64,000 nt of DNA from Gillisia mitskevichiae. Its GTDB lineage: Bacteria; Bacteroidota; Bacteroidia; Flavobacteriales; Flavobacteriaceae. The stretch covers positions 744,001-808,000 of the forward strand of contig NZ_RBLG01000001.1 of NCBI RefSeq assembly GCF_003634585.1, read 5' to 3'. The position numbers were made by a program, and so were the translations under genes. A model generated the notes under the pieces. It saw nothing but the letters and a program-made list of their open reading frames with translations. It did no database searches and was not told where the DNA came from. Positions within the stretch are counted from its first letter, which is position 1, and each line of letters opens with the position of its first letter. Of the stretch, positions 1 to 8,154 are shown piece after piece.

Positions 1-243
1 GTCATAAGTGATTAATTTATTTTTCTGCTTATGTAAGGCGTGTAAAGCTTTTCTTAGAGCATCGCCTTCAAGGCAGCCACCACTGATAGCTCCTGTTATA
101 TTCCCATATTCATCTACCAACATTCTCGCTCCGGCTCTTCTATAGGAAGAACCTTCCACATGAACCACTGTCGCAAGCACACATCCAATTTCCTGAGATC
201 TTAAATTTTCGTATTGTGCTATGATGAATTCTAATTCTCTCAT
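1..243 (-). CDS. XdhC/CoxI family protein, N-terminal part (cut by window edge)
   Basis: Read on the minus strand from an ATG at 243, this frame stays open to the left edge and gives 81 residues starting MRELEFIIAQYENLRS. It contains VLATVVHVEGSSYRRAGARM followed by GAISGGCLEGD, the signature of the XdhC/CoxI N-terminal domain. XdhC proteins bind molybdenum cofactor, protect its sulfurated form and help insert it into xanthine-dehydrogenase-family enzymes. The ATG overlaps the stop of the upstream cysteine desulfurase gene (ATGA), so the two are probably translationally coupled. Two enzymes of the xanthine-dehydrogenase family lie just upstream, which supports the role. The C-terminal Rossmann-like domain lies outside the window, so completeness is unknown. 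Confidence 0.9.
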   Translation of the reverse strand, partial: MRELEFIIAQYENLRSQEIGCVLATVVHVEGSSYRRAGARMLVDEYGNITGAISGGCLEGDALRKALHALHKQKNKLITYD

Positions 244-1394
244 ATCACAGCTTTTTTTAATTGATTGACTGTATTTTTTATCTCTTGTGAAGCAAATTCA
301 ATATCGGCATGCGTAGTATTTCTACCGAGACTAATTCGAAGAGAGGACAATGCAAGCTCATCACTTAATCCCATCGCTTTAAGAACATGCGATGGCTGCA
401 CAATGTTCGAAGTACAAGCTGATCCACGAGAAACAGCAAGATTATTCAGTTTTCTCAATAAATGATTGCCGTCAATATTTTCAAAAGAGACATTTGTTGT
501 ATTTGGTAAGCGATTAGCTTTTTTAGAATTGATATGAACATCTTCAATTTCTTCCAAAAGCGCTTCTAACTGATCTCTCAATTTTGATACTCTATTAGAT
601 TCTTCCTCCATTTCCGAAAAAATGAGATCCGCAGCTTTTCCAAAACCAACAATTCCTGGAACGTTTAGAGTTCCCGGACGCATTCTTTTTTCTTGGCCTC
701 CGCCAAAAACTGTTTGATCGATCTCTATTTTATTCTTTTTATTGATATATAATGCACCAACACCTTTAGGTCCGTAGAGCTTATGTGATGAAAATATGGC
801 TAGATCTAGATTCAGATCTATAAGATCTACCGGAAATTTACCTACGGCCTGAGTAATATCGCTCATCAATTTCACTCCTTTCTCATGCACAATTTTCGCG
901 ATCTGCTTCAGAGGATGTATGAGTCCGGTTTCATTATTGGCCAACATCAGGCAGACCAAAATTGTTTCCGAATTAATAGATCTTTCTAATTCCTCAAGAT
1001 CTATATTTCCTTCAGCATCCACATCTAGATAAGTGATCTGAAAACCATCTGTTTCCAGCGCTTGCATAGTATCTAAAATCGCTTTATGTTCTGTTTTACA
1101 GGTGATGATATGCTTTCCCTTCGAGCTATTCTTTTTACAAAAGCCAAAAAGAGCAAGATTTGCAGCTTCGGTAGCTCCAGAAGTAAAGGTGATCTCTGTA
1201 GATTTGCAATTCACCAGATTGGAAACCTGCTCACGCGCAAACTCAATACCTTCCTCAGCATCCCATCCAAAAATATGGTCACTACTAGCATTCCCGAAAT
1301 TTTCAGTGAAATATGGCAACATCACTTCAACCACTCTTTTATCAACAGGAGTAGTAGCATTATAATCTAAATAGATCTTCTTTTTAGTATTCAT
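240..1394 (-). CDS. Cysteine desulfurase, NifS/IscS family, probably for Moco sulfuration
   Basis: This is a 384-residue class V aminotransferase-fold enzyme that takes sulfur from L-cysteine as a persulfide, using PLP. Visible landmarks are YLDYNATTP at the N terminus, TSGATEAANLA (about 71-80), the PLP lysine in SSHKLYGPKG (K205), GTLNVPGIVGFG, and the active-site cysteine in SRGSACTS (C327). Length is normal for the family. The gene ends in an ATGA overlap with an XdhC-family gene and lies downstream of two molybdenum hydroxylase operons. In Rhodobacter capsulatus the desulfurase NifS4 works with XdhC to sulfurate the cofactor of xanthine dehydrogenase, so a dedicated Moco-sulfurating role is a good inference. 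A general Fe-S cluster role cannot be excluded from sequence alone. Confidence 0.9.
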   Translation of the reverse strand: MNTKKKIYLDYNATTPVDKRVVEVMLPYFTENFGNASSDHIFGWDAEEGIEFAREQVSNLVNCKSTEITFTSGATEAANLALFGFCKKNSSKGKHIITCKTEHKAILDTMQALETDGFQITYLDVDAEGNIDLEELERSINSETILVCLMLANNETGLIHPLKQIAKIVHEKGVKLMSDITQAVGKFPVDLIDLNLDLAIFSSHKLYGPKGVGALYINKKNKIEIDQTVFGGGQEKRMRPGTLNVPGIVGFGKAADLIFSEMEEESNRVSKLRDQLEALLEEIEDVHINSKKANRLPNTTNVSFENIDGNHLLRKLNNLAVSRGSACTSNIVQPSHVLKAMGLSDELALSSLRISLGRNTTHADIEFASQEIKNTVNQLKKAVI

Positions 1395-1437
1395 TAAAAG
1401 CGTTATGTATTTGTAAACATATCGGTATATAAATTTA

Positions 1438-1468
1438 ATAAAGCCTAACGACTAATCTTTAGGCTTTA
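1438..1468 (-). terminator. Rho-independent terminator after the ModE-like gene
   Basis: AAAGCCTAA (1440-1448) pairs with TTAGGCTTT (1459-1467) around a 10-nt loop. On the minus strand it is followed by T-rich sequence. It lies between the ModE-like gene and the cysteine desulfurase start, suggesting separate transcription units or partial read-through. Confidence 0.55.
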
Positions 1469-1471
1469 AAG

Positions 1472-1810
1472 TTATTTTAAGACCTTCAGTAATTTTTCTT
1501 CTTGCTCTATCAGCTGTTGTATTTTCAATTGAAGCTCATCATATTCTTTCATTATTTCTAATGCGTAAAGACTTACTTCCGCACCTCCACCATGTTGACC
1601 TCCTTTTTTCAAAATCACCAATGCCTCTTTTGATAATTGATTCAGTCTTTGAACTATTGCCCAGGCTTTTTTGTAGGACATTTGCATTTGCTCGGCGGCT
1701 TTGGAAAGGGAGCCTTCCTTCTGAATCTGTTTAAGGAGTTCATGAGGTCCCGGTCCATAAAACTTTTCTCCATCCTCTTCTATCCAACACTTGATCTTTA
1801 ATTGCTTCAT
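1472..1810 (-). CDS. Stand-alone ModE-type winged-helix protein
   Basis: This 112-residue protein matches the N-terminal DNA-binding domain of ModE. The HTH region reads SLSKAAEQMQMSYKKAWAIV (about 34-53), followed by the family's GGQHGGGAEVS turn (about 70-80) and a C-terminal helix rich in E, L and K. It lacks the molybdate-binding Mop domains of full-length ModE, so it cannot sense molybdate in the usual way. The gene starts 14 bp after the stop of the IorB-like molybdopterin subunit and is probably co-transcribed with it. A role in regulating the molybdenum hydroxylase genes is inferred from position only. The HTH family assignment is firm; the ligand and targets are unknown. Confidence 0.85.
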   Translation of the reverse strand: MKQLKIKCWIEEDGEKFYGPGPHELLKQIQKEGSLSKAAEQMQMSYKKAWAIVQRLNQLSKEALVILKKGGQHGGGAEVSLYALEIMKEYDELQLKIQQLIEQEEKLLKVLK

Positions 1811-1824
1811 TCAAGGAAATTCTT

Positions 1825-4089
1825 TTAAGTTTTTAAATCACCCTGCAATTCAGTAATAAATGGTTGTTTATAAAATCTTTTTCCAGTAGCCTTATACAAT
1901 GCATTTGCCAATGCTCCCATTACAGGAGGGAATGGTGGTTCACCTAAACCAGTTGGATCTATCCCGTTATCTATAAAATGAACATCGATACTTTTTGGAG
2001 CTTCATTATGGCGAATAATCTTATAGGTATCAAAATTGCTTTGCTGTGGCACTCCATCTTTGAAGGTCATCTCGCTATATAGGGCATGACCAATTCCATC
2101 TATCGTCCCACCCTCAACCATATTTTTTGCGGCATCTGGATTTACTACAATCCCGCAGTCTACTGCGCAAGTAACTTTATCTATTAATGGTTTGTTGTTT
2201 TCTACTCTTAAATCTAGGATCTGGGCTACATATGAATTATGGCAATAGTAGGCAGAAACACCTCGATTCATTCCCGAACTATTATTCCAACCCGATTTGT
2301 CACGAGCAAGTTTAAGTACAGCAGCATAGCGGGCTGCATCGTAGTCGTTTTCTTCACCCACAGGATCACTTCCTGCTCGCTCCAACAGATCTAAACGGAA
2401 TTGAATTGGGTCTTGACCCATTTCTTCTGAAAGTTCATCTAAAAATGACTGTTCTGCCCCCGCGATAAAATTAGATCTTGGCGCTCTAAATGCTCCTACA
2501 GAAATATTTGTTTCTAAAGACCAGCTTTCGGCAAGATAATTATCTACTGCCCCTGCAGGAAAACGATTGGCAAAAAGTGGACTTTCCGGAATTCCACCTG
2601 CATTTACATGAAAAGCAGTTAATTTATTATTAGCATCAAGGGCAGCTCTATAAGTAACATGATAAGCTGGGCGATAAACTCCGTTCGTCATATCGTCTTC
2701 ACGAGAATACACAAGTTTAATTGGCGTACCCATCTTTTCTGAAATTACAGCTGCTTCCACAAGGAAATGACCATAAAGTCTACGGCCGAAACCACCACCC
2801 ATGCGGGTCATTTGAATGTCTATATTTTCAAGGTCATAGCCTAAGCGTTTATTTACACTTTTCTCTGCATATTCTGGAGTTTGTATAGGTCCTAATAATT
2901 CTGCTTTCCCATCGCTAACATCGGCGAAGAAATTCATAGGTTCCATGCAATTATGAGATAGGAAAGGGCAGGTATAAGAGCGCTCGATCACCCGTGCTGC
3001 ATTTTTAAATGCTTTTTCTGGATCACCATCTTTTCTAACGATCTCTGATTTTCTAGATCCAACTTCAGCCATTAGATTAGTATGAATATCACTGCTTTCC
3101 AATCCGGTTGCACCATCCATTCCGGCAGATTTTTCAAGTATTTCAATTTCTTTAGTTAGCTTAGGATTTAGATCCCATTCTACCTTAACTGCTTTCTTGG
3201 CTTGCATGACCTGCCAAGTAGATTCACCTACTACAACCACAAGTTTAGAAAAAGAACCAACATCGCTCCATTCTTTCTCCATATCTTCAGGATAGGTGTC
3301 TATGGTAAAAATATCTTTTATACCCGGCATTCCTTTGGCCTTCTCCGCATCCATAGATTTAAATTCCATTCCGAAGGCGGGTGGCTGAATGACCATGGCT
3401 ATTAGCATTCCATCTTTATAAGTGTCTATTCCATATAAAGGTTGACCTGTAACTATTTTCTTTGCATCTACATTTTTGCGAGATGTCCCTATAATTTTAA
3501 AATTATCAATTTCTTTTAATTCAACTTCTTCTGGAATTTCAACATTTACGGCAGCCTTGGCGATCTCCCCATAACCTATAGTTTTATCGCTGCCTTCATG
3601 TTTTATTACTCCATTTTCCACGCTAAGTTCAGAAATAGGGACTCCCCATTGGTCTGCTGCTGCAGTTAGCAGCATTTGTCTTGCTGTTGCACCCGCTGTT
3701 CTTAATGACTGCCATCCTTGGCGTATGGACTGACTTCCACCTGCAAGTTGACGGGTGAAAATTTCAGTATTTAGTGGAGCTTGTTCTACAATAACATTAT
3801 TCCAGTCTACATCTAATTCTTCAGCAACGATCATCGGCATTGAGGTCTTCACATTCTGACCAATTTCTGGATTTGGTGAATAAATGGTTACAATTCCATT
3901 TTCCCCAATTTTTAAATATCCGTTCAACTCAAACCATTCCTTTGGCATTTGCATTGCCAATTCCTCGCTTCCTTCTTCTACAGGTCCTTTGCACGCTAAC
4001 CAGTTAAATCCAATTATCAGTCCGCCTCCAGCTAGAGATACACTTTTTATAAAGGATCTTCTACCTAATGATGTTTTTACTTTAGTCAT
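1825..4089 (-). CDS. IorB-like molybdopterin-binding subunit of a xanthine dehydrogenase family enzyme
   Basis: This 754-residue large subunit binds the molybdenum cofactor in a two-subunit hydroxylase of the isoquinoline 1-oxidoreductase type. The N terminus has a twin-arginine motif, GRRSFIKS (R10, R11), before a glycine-rich hydrophobic stretch, so Tat export or periplasmic anchoring is expected. A cysteine follows in WLACKGP, but the lipobox is not canonical. Cofactor-contact motifs include MGGGFGRRLYG in the middle and GLGEPPFPP near the C terminus, where E717 is the likely catalytic glutamate. It follows the small 2Fe-2S subunit gene by 26 bp; no FAD subunit lies in this operon, as is usual for the IorAB type. 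Electrons probably go to a cytochrome or the quinone pool. The substrate cannot be told from sequence; aldehydes or N-heterocycles are likely. Confidence 0.92.
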   Translation of the reverse strand: MTKVKTSLGRRSFIKSVSLAGGGLIIGFNWLACKGPVEEGSEELAMQMPKEWFELNGYLKIGENGIVTIYSPNPEIGQNVKTSMPMIVAEELDVDWNNVIVEQAPLNTEIFTRQLAGGSQSIRQGWQSLRTAGATARQMLLTAAADQWGVPISELSVENGVIKHEGSDKTIGYGEIAKAAVNVEIPEEVELKEIDNFKIIGTSRKNVDAKKIVTGQPLYGIDTYKDGMLIAMVIQPPAFGMEFKSMDAEKAKGMPGIKDIFTIDTYPEDMEKEWSDVGSFSKLVVVVGESTWQVMQAKKAVKVEWDLNPKLTKEIEILEKSAGMDGATGLESSDIHTNLMAEVGSRKSEIVRKDGDPEKAFKNAARVIERSYTCPFLSHNCMEPMNFFADVSDGKAELLGPIQTPEYAEKSVNKRLGYDLENIDIQMTRMGGGFGRRLYGHFLVEAAVISEKMGTPIKLVYSREDDMTNGVYRPAYHVTYRAALDANNKLTAFHVNAGGIPESPLFANRFPAGAVDNYLAESWSLETNISVGAFRAPRSNFIAGAEQSFLDELSEEMGQDPIQFRLDLLERAGSDPVGEENDYDAARYAAVLKLARDKSGWNNSSGMNRGVSAYYCHNSYVAQILDLRVENNKPLIDKVTCAVDCGIVVNPDAAKNMVEGGTIDGIGHALYSEMTFKDGVPQQSNFDTYKIIRHNEAPKSIDVHFIDNGIDPTGLGEPPFPPVMGALANALYKATGKRFYKQPFITELQGDLKT

Positions 4090-4115
4090 TGTTATGAATT
4101 TGAATTAACTGATAA

Positions 4116-4580
4116 TTAAATTGTTTGAGAATCTGAAGCTGTTTTGATTGCTGCTTTAATTCTAGTATACGTACCACAACGGCAAATATTTCCGCTCATA
4201 GCATTTTCTATATCTTTATCGCTAGGTGTTGGGTTACGTTCTAATAGCGCAGAAGCAGACATAATTTGTCCTGCTTGACAATAACCACATTGCGGTACAT
4301 CATGCTCTAACCACGCTTTTTGAACCGGATGATCTCCATTTTCTGATAATCCTTCTATTGTTGTGATTTTATTATCTGCAGCAGCCGAAATTGGAAGCTG
4401 GCAGGATCTTACGGCAGTTCCATTAAAATGAACAGTACAGGCACCACATTGTGCTATACCACAACCATATTTAGTTCCAACCAGTTTAAAATGGTCTCTT
4501 AAAACCCATAGTAGGGGAGTAGTAGGATCTACATCTACCGAAAGGTTTTTGCCATTGATGGTAATACTGAATTCTGCCAT
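4116..4580 (-). CDS. IorA-like (2Fe-2S)-binding subunit
   Basis: This 154-residue small subunit carries two 2Fe-2S clusters and passes electrons from the molybdenum site. The plant-type ferredoxin cluster is bound by C40, C45, C48 and C60 (CGIAQCGAC and RSC). The second, all-helical domain has C98, C101, C133 and C135 (CGYC and CRC). It has no signal peptide, which fits co-export with a Tat-bearing large subunit. It is the first gene of the iorA-iorB-modE-like set. Length and cysteine spacing are typical of the IorA family. Confidence 0.93.
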   Translation of the reverse strand: MAEFSITINGKNLSVDVDPTTPLLWVLRDHFKLVGTKYGCGIAQCGACTVHFNGTAVRSCQLPISAAADNKITTIEGLSENGDHPVQKAWLEHDVPQCGYCQAGQIMSASALLERNPTPSDKDIENAMSGNICRCGTYTRIKAAIKTASDSQTI

Positions 4581-4583
4581 GAT

Positions 4584-4608
4584 CTTAAATTTTTCTAAAA
4601 ATTAAGAA
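4584..4608. promoter_or_regulatory. AT-rich imperfect inverted repeat just upstream of the IorA-like start
   Basis: CTTAA at 4584-4588 and TTAAG at 4602-4606 face each other across a 13-nt spacer, immediately before the ATG at 4580. The half-sites resemble those in the larger inverted repeat before the PaoA-like gene (9033-9068). The rest of the 320-bp gap from 4581 to 4900 shows no gene; it holds this repeat and a terminator at its left end. The repeat is low in complexity, so an operator role is a guess. Confidence 0.25.
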
Positions 4609-4860
4609 ATTAATTACTTATAATCCTAAGCTTAGAATGCTTTTATTTGGTAATTCTTAAATGTATTCTCTTTTTTACTTAGTTTTCTTAGAACGAGCAA
4701 TAGAATTGAGGGGGTAAATAAAAAACACAATGGGTTTAAGATTTTTAGAACCTAAGGGATTGGTTTGCCTGAAGTAAATGGAAAAGACGAAGATTAAAAT
4801 TACGATAAATCACCTTTGTAAATTTCAGAAAAGAACTATTGGCAGTTAGGGGTGATAAAT

Positions 4861-4890
4861 GCAAAAAGTCCAGAATAGATTCTGGACTTT
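4861..4890 (-). terminator. Rho-independent terminator after the PaoC-like gene
   Basis: A perfect 11-bp stem AAAGTCCAGAA / TTCTGGACTTT (4865-4875 with 4880-4890) has a TAGA loop. On the minus strand it is followed by a run of T. It lies 10 bp beyond the PaoC-like stop codon and separates the three-subunit operon from the IorAB-like operon. Confidence 0.8.
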
Positions 4891-4900
4891 ATAATTTTCA

Positions 4901-7081
4901 TTAAGCTGTAACACCTTCTTCAAGACCAGCTTCAATAAGTTTTTCTGGAGTAATTGGAAGATCTCGCATTCGTTTTCCTGTTGCATTAAATATGGCATTG
5001 GAAACGGAGGCAGCAACACTGGTAATCCCAAGTTCGCCTATTCCTTTAATTCCCATTTTATTGGCGATCTTATCTTCTTCCGGAAGGAAGATTACATCTA
5101 TATTGGCCAGATCTAGATTAACAGGAACGTGGTAATCTGCAAAAGAACGAGTGATAAAGTTTCCAAAATTAGGTTCTACTCTAGTTTGTTCAGCCAATAC
5201 CATTCCTACACCCATCGTTAAACCTCCTATGATCTGTCCGTAAGCTGTCTTCGGATTTAATATTTTTCCAGCGGAAGCTACATTCACCATTCTTTTAATT
5301 CGGTACATCCCAGTGTCTTTATCTACCCAAACCTCACTAAAATTAGCTCCGAATGAGAAGACTGAGTATTTCTCGAATTCTGCAGATGGCTCCGCCATTC
5401 CTTCAGCTTCGAATTTGGTTAGTTGATTCTTTTTTAGAAGTTCAGAAACAGCAACTTCTTCATCTTGAGCTATATTTCTATTATTCTTAAGTGTTTTAAT
5501 TGCATTTTCACAGGCAGCACGAGCACCATTGCAAAAGGAAGCAGCACCCCACGAACCTCCAGATCCGGGTGTTATTGGGAAATCTGAATCACCCAATTCT
5601 ACATTTACTTGTTCCACTGGGATTTTTAAATATTCTGAAGCGGTTTGTGCTATAATGGTATAACTACCAGTACCGATATCTGTTGCATCCATTTGAATGG
5701 TGGCAAATACTTTATCTTCATCTAATTCCAGAATTACTTTAGAATGCGTTTTCTGATATGGAGAATTTCTGGAAGCAGCACTTACACCATATCCTATAAG
5801 CCAATTTCCTTTTTTATTTGTGCGAGGCTCAGGTTTTCTGTCTTTCCAACCAAATTTTTCAGCTCCAATTCTTAAGCACTCAACTAACAATCTCGAAGAA
5901 AACGGCCTTTCTTCATGAAGATCTGTTTGGGTATCATTTTTTATTCGGAATTCTATAGGGTCCATTTTAAGTTTCCATGCCATCTCATCCATAGCAGATT
6001 CCAATGCAAAGCTTCCCGTTGCTTCTCCAGGTGCTCTCATGGCAAACGGTGTTTGCATATTCATCGGGATCAACTTATAGGTTACTTCATTATTGGCCAC
6101 ATTGTATAACATCTTAGAAACCATTCCGCATGGCTCTTGGAATTCTTGAGTGGTAGAGGTATGAGAAAGTGTTTCGTGAGAAAGAGCTGTAAGAATACCA
6201 TCTTTTTTAGCACCTACGCGCATTTTTTGCTCGTTCTGTTGGCGCATGTTCGTATTGGTAAACATTTGAGTTCTCGTAACTGTAACCTGCACTGGTCTAT
6301 CTACCATTTTAGATGCCATTACGGCCATTATCACATGTCGATCTAAATTTAGTTTAGAGCCAAAACCTCCACCCACAAAAGGGGAAATTACGCGCACATC
6401 TTTCTTTGGAATCTGGAAAGTTCCAGAGATAGCTATTTTAGCATCTTCGATTATTTGCTGACTTGCATATGCTGTTACTTTTCCATTATCCCAAGAAGCG
6501 ATAACGGCATGCAATTCCATTGGATGGTGATGTTCAATAGGGGTATTATAAGTTTGTTCCACTACCATATCCGCCTCAGCTAGCCCTTGATCCATATTTC
6601 CTCTTGAATAATTTGAATCATTATCTGGGGTATATGCTTTGGATCTGGACTTCTCAAAGTCGATAACTGCTGAAGGGTCTTTTTTATATTCAAACTTTAC
6701 TAAACTAGCAGCATATTGGGCTTGTTCGAATGTTTCTGCCACCACAAGACCAACATATTGCCCAAAATAATGTACTTTATTACTTTGCAACACTGGCGCA
6801 ATAGTATCTGTGGCAATTTCTGGTCGTACTCCCTCTAAGGTTTTAAGCTTTTCTGCATTCTTATAAGTAATCACTTTTAACACTCCTTCAAGCTTCTCAG
6901 CTTCAGAAGTATCTATTGAAACAATCTCACCTTTGGCGATTGTGGAATTGATTCCTTGTCCATATACTTTATTTTCTATCGGAAATTCAGATGCATATTT
7001 AGCCTTCCCCATCACCTTTAGATGACCTTCTACTCTATTTATAGCACTTCCAACTCCGGATGTATTTATCGACTTTGTCAT
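4901..7081 (-). CDS. PaoC/YagR-like molybdopterin-binding subunit
   Basis: This large subunit of a three-part xanthine-dehydrogenase-family enzyme is 726 residues from the chosen ATG at 7081 (MTKSINTSG). An upstream in-frame ATG at 7120 would add 13 residues and overlap the FAD subunit gene, so the shorter start is preferred. Landmarks are RVEGHLKVMGKAKYASEF near the N terminus, VGGGFGSKL, FAMRAPGEATGSFALESAMDE, DATDIGTGSYT, and GIGELG near the C terminus with E683 as the likely catalytic glutamate. There is no Tat signal; the partner 2Fe-2S subunit carries one. Escherichia coli PaoABC oxidises aromatic aldehydes in the periplasm, and a similar detoxifying activity is plausible here. The gene follows the FAD subunit by 22 bp. 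Confidence 0.92.
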   Translation of the reverse strand: MTKSINTSGVGSAINRVEGHLKVMGKAKYASEFPIENKVYGQGINSTIAKGEIVSIDTSEAEKLEGVLKVITYKNAEKLKTLEGVRPEIATDTIAPVLQSNKVHYFGQYVGLVVAETFEQAQYAASLVKFEYKKDPSAVIDFEKSRSKAYTPDNDSNYSRGNMDQGLAEADMVVEQTYNTPIEHHHPMELHAVIASWDNGKVTAYASQQIIEDAKIAISGTFQIPKKDVRVISPFVGGGFGSKLNLDRHVIMAVMASKMVDRPVQVTVTRTQMFTNTNMRQQNEQKMRVGAKKDGILTALSHETLSHTSTTQEFQEPCGMVSKMLYNVANNEVTYKLIPMNMQTPFAMRAPGEATGSFALESAMDEMAWKLKMDPIEFRIKNDTQTDLHEERPFSSRLLVECLRIGAEKFGWKDRKPEPRTNKKGNWLIGYGVSAASRNSPYQKTHSKVILELDEDKVFATIQMDATDIGTGSYTIIAQTASEYLKIPVEQVNVELGDSDFPITPGSGGSWGAASFCNGARAACENAIKTLKNNRNIAQDEEVAVSELLKKNQLTKFEAEGMAEPSAEFEKYSVFSFGANFSEVWVDKDTGMYRIKRMVNVASAGKILNPKTAYGQIIGGLTMGVGMVLAEQTRVEPNFGNFITRSFADYHVPVNLDLANIDVIFLPEEDKIANKMGIKGIGELGITSVAASVSNAIFNATGKRMRDLPITPEKLIEAGLEEGVTA

Positions 7082-7103
7082 AATTTTATTTTTTGAAATT
7101 GGC

Positions 7104-8090
7104 TTATACTTCTCTTTCAAACGCTTGGGTAAGTGCTCTTACGATGGCATTTTTACCCATATCTACTTTCCATTTATTCGCCTCAAACGGTTTAGCATCC
7201 TTCATTTCCAGTTCTGCGGCCGCTTCAAAATTTTCTGTAGTTGGTTTCTTCCCAGCAAGGAATTCTTCTGCTTTGGTGAGCTTCCATGGTACATGAGCAA
7301 CTCCACCCATAGCGAGACCTGCCTTGTTAATCACTCCGCTTTCAACTTGTAATCCGGCAGCAACCGATATCAATGCAAAAGCATAACTGGAACGTTCGCG
7401 AATCTTTAAATAGTAATAATGATCGGAAAATTCAGCCTTTGGTAAATGAATAGCGGTGATTAACTCTCCTTGCGATAAGGTGGTATCTTTTTCTGGCCGA
7501 TCTCCAGGTAAACGATGGAAATCTGTGAATTCTATCATTCTGGAAGTCCCATCTGCCTGTTGAACTTCAACAGTTGCTCCAATGGCTGCAAGAGCCACGC
7601 ACATATCTGATGGATTTGTTGCTATACAGCTATCACTATATCCAAAGATCGCATGTAATGCATTCATTCCATTCAAGGCTCCGCAACCGGAACCTGGATC
7701 GCGTTTATTACAAGGCATAGAAACTTCAAAGAAATAAGGACAACGAGTACGTTGTAACAAATTCCCTCCATTGCTAGCCATATTCCTTATTTGTGCTGTG
7801 GCAGCAGATAACATAGCCATGGATAGTAATGGATAATTGGTTCTTACCTCCTTATTATTGGCAGTTTCGGAATTACTAAGCATTGCACCAAGTGTTAATC
7901 CGCCTTTATCATTAGAGGTTATTTTTTTATAATCGAGATTATTAACATCGATAAGTTGATCTGGCCTTTCAACATCTTCTTTCATCAAATCCACCAGATT
8001 TGTCCCACCCCCGAGATAATGCGAAGTTGCTGTGAAAGCTTGAAGCGCCTGTTCTTTATTATTTGCCCTGGTATAAGTGAATGGTCTCAT
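7104..8090 (-). CDS. PaoB/YagS-like FAD-binding subunit with a 4Fe-4S site
   Basis: This 328-residue medium subunit has the FAD-binding fold of the CoxM/YagS family. YLGGGTNLVDLM (about 25-36) is the FAD pyrophosphate loop, and ASNGGNLLQRTRCPYF follows. Four cysteines, C117, C127, C136 and C155, match the insertion that binds an extra 4Fe-4S cluster in E. coli PaoB. This distinguishes it from the xanthine dehydrogenase and CO dehydrogenase FAD subunits. The C-terminal domain contains AFALISVAAGLQ. It lies between the 2Fe-2S and molybdopterin subunit genes, in the same order as E. coli paoABC. Confidence 0.92.
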   Translation of the reverse strand: MRPFTYTRANNKEQALQAFTATSHYLGGGTNLVDLMKEDVERPDQLIDVNNLDYKKITSNDKGGLTLGAMLSNSETANNKEVRTNYPLLSMAMLSAATAQIRNMASNGGNLLQRTRCPYFFEVSMPCNKRDPGSGCGALNGMNALHAIFGYSDSCIATNPSDMCVALAAIGATVEVQQADGTSRMIEFTDFHRLPGDRPEKDTTLSQGELITAIHLPKAEFSDHYYYLKIRERSSYAFALISVAAGLQVESGVINKAGLAMGGVAHVPWKLTKAEEFLAGKKPTTENFEAAAELEMKDAKPFEANKWKVDMGKNAIVRALTQAFEREV

Positions 8091-8154
8091 GGTTGATTAA
8101 TTTTAAAGTCTTGAAATGTTCAAATTCATTGGTTATAAGGATAATTTGCATTTT

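Noticed and set aside
1086-1370. Plus-strand open frames of 87-94 codons inside the desulfurase gene
   Set aside because: They lie wholly antisense to a gene with intact motifs and show no family features.
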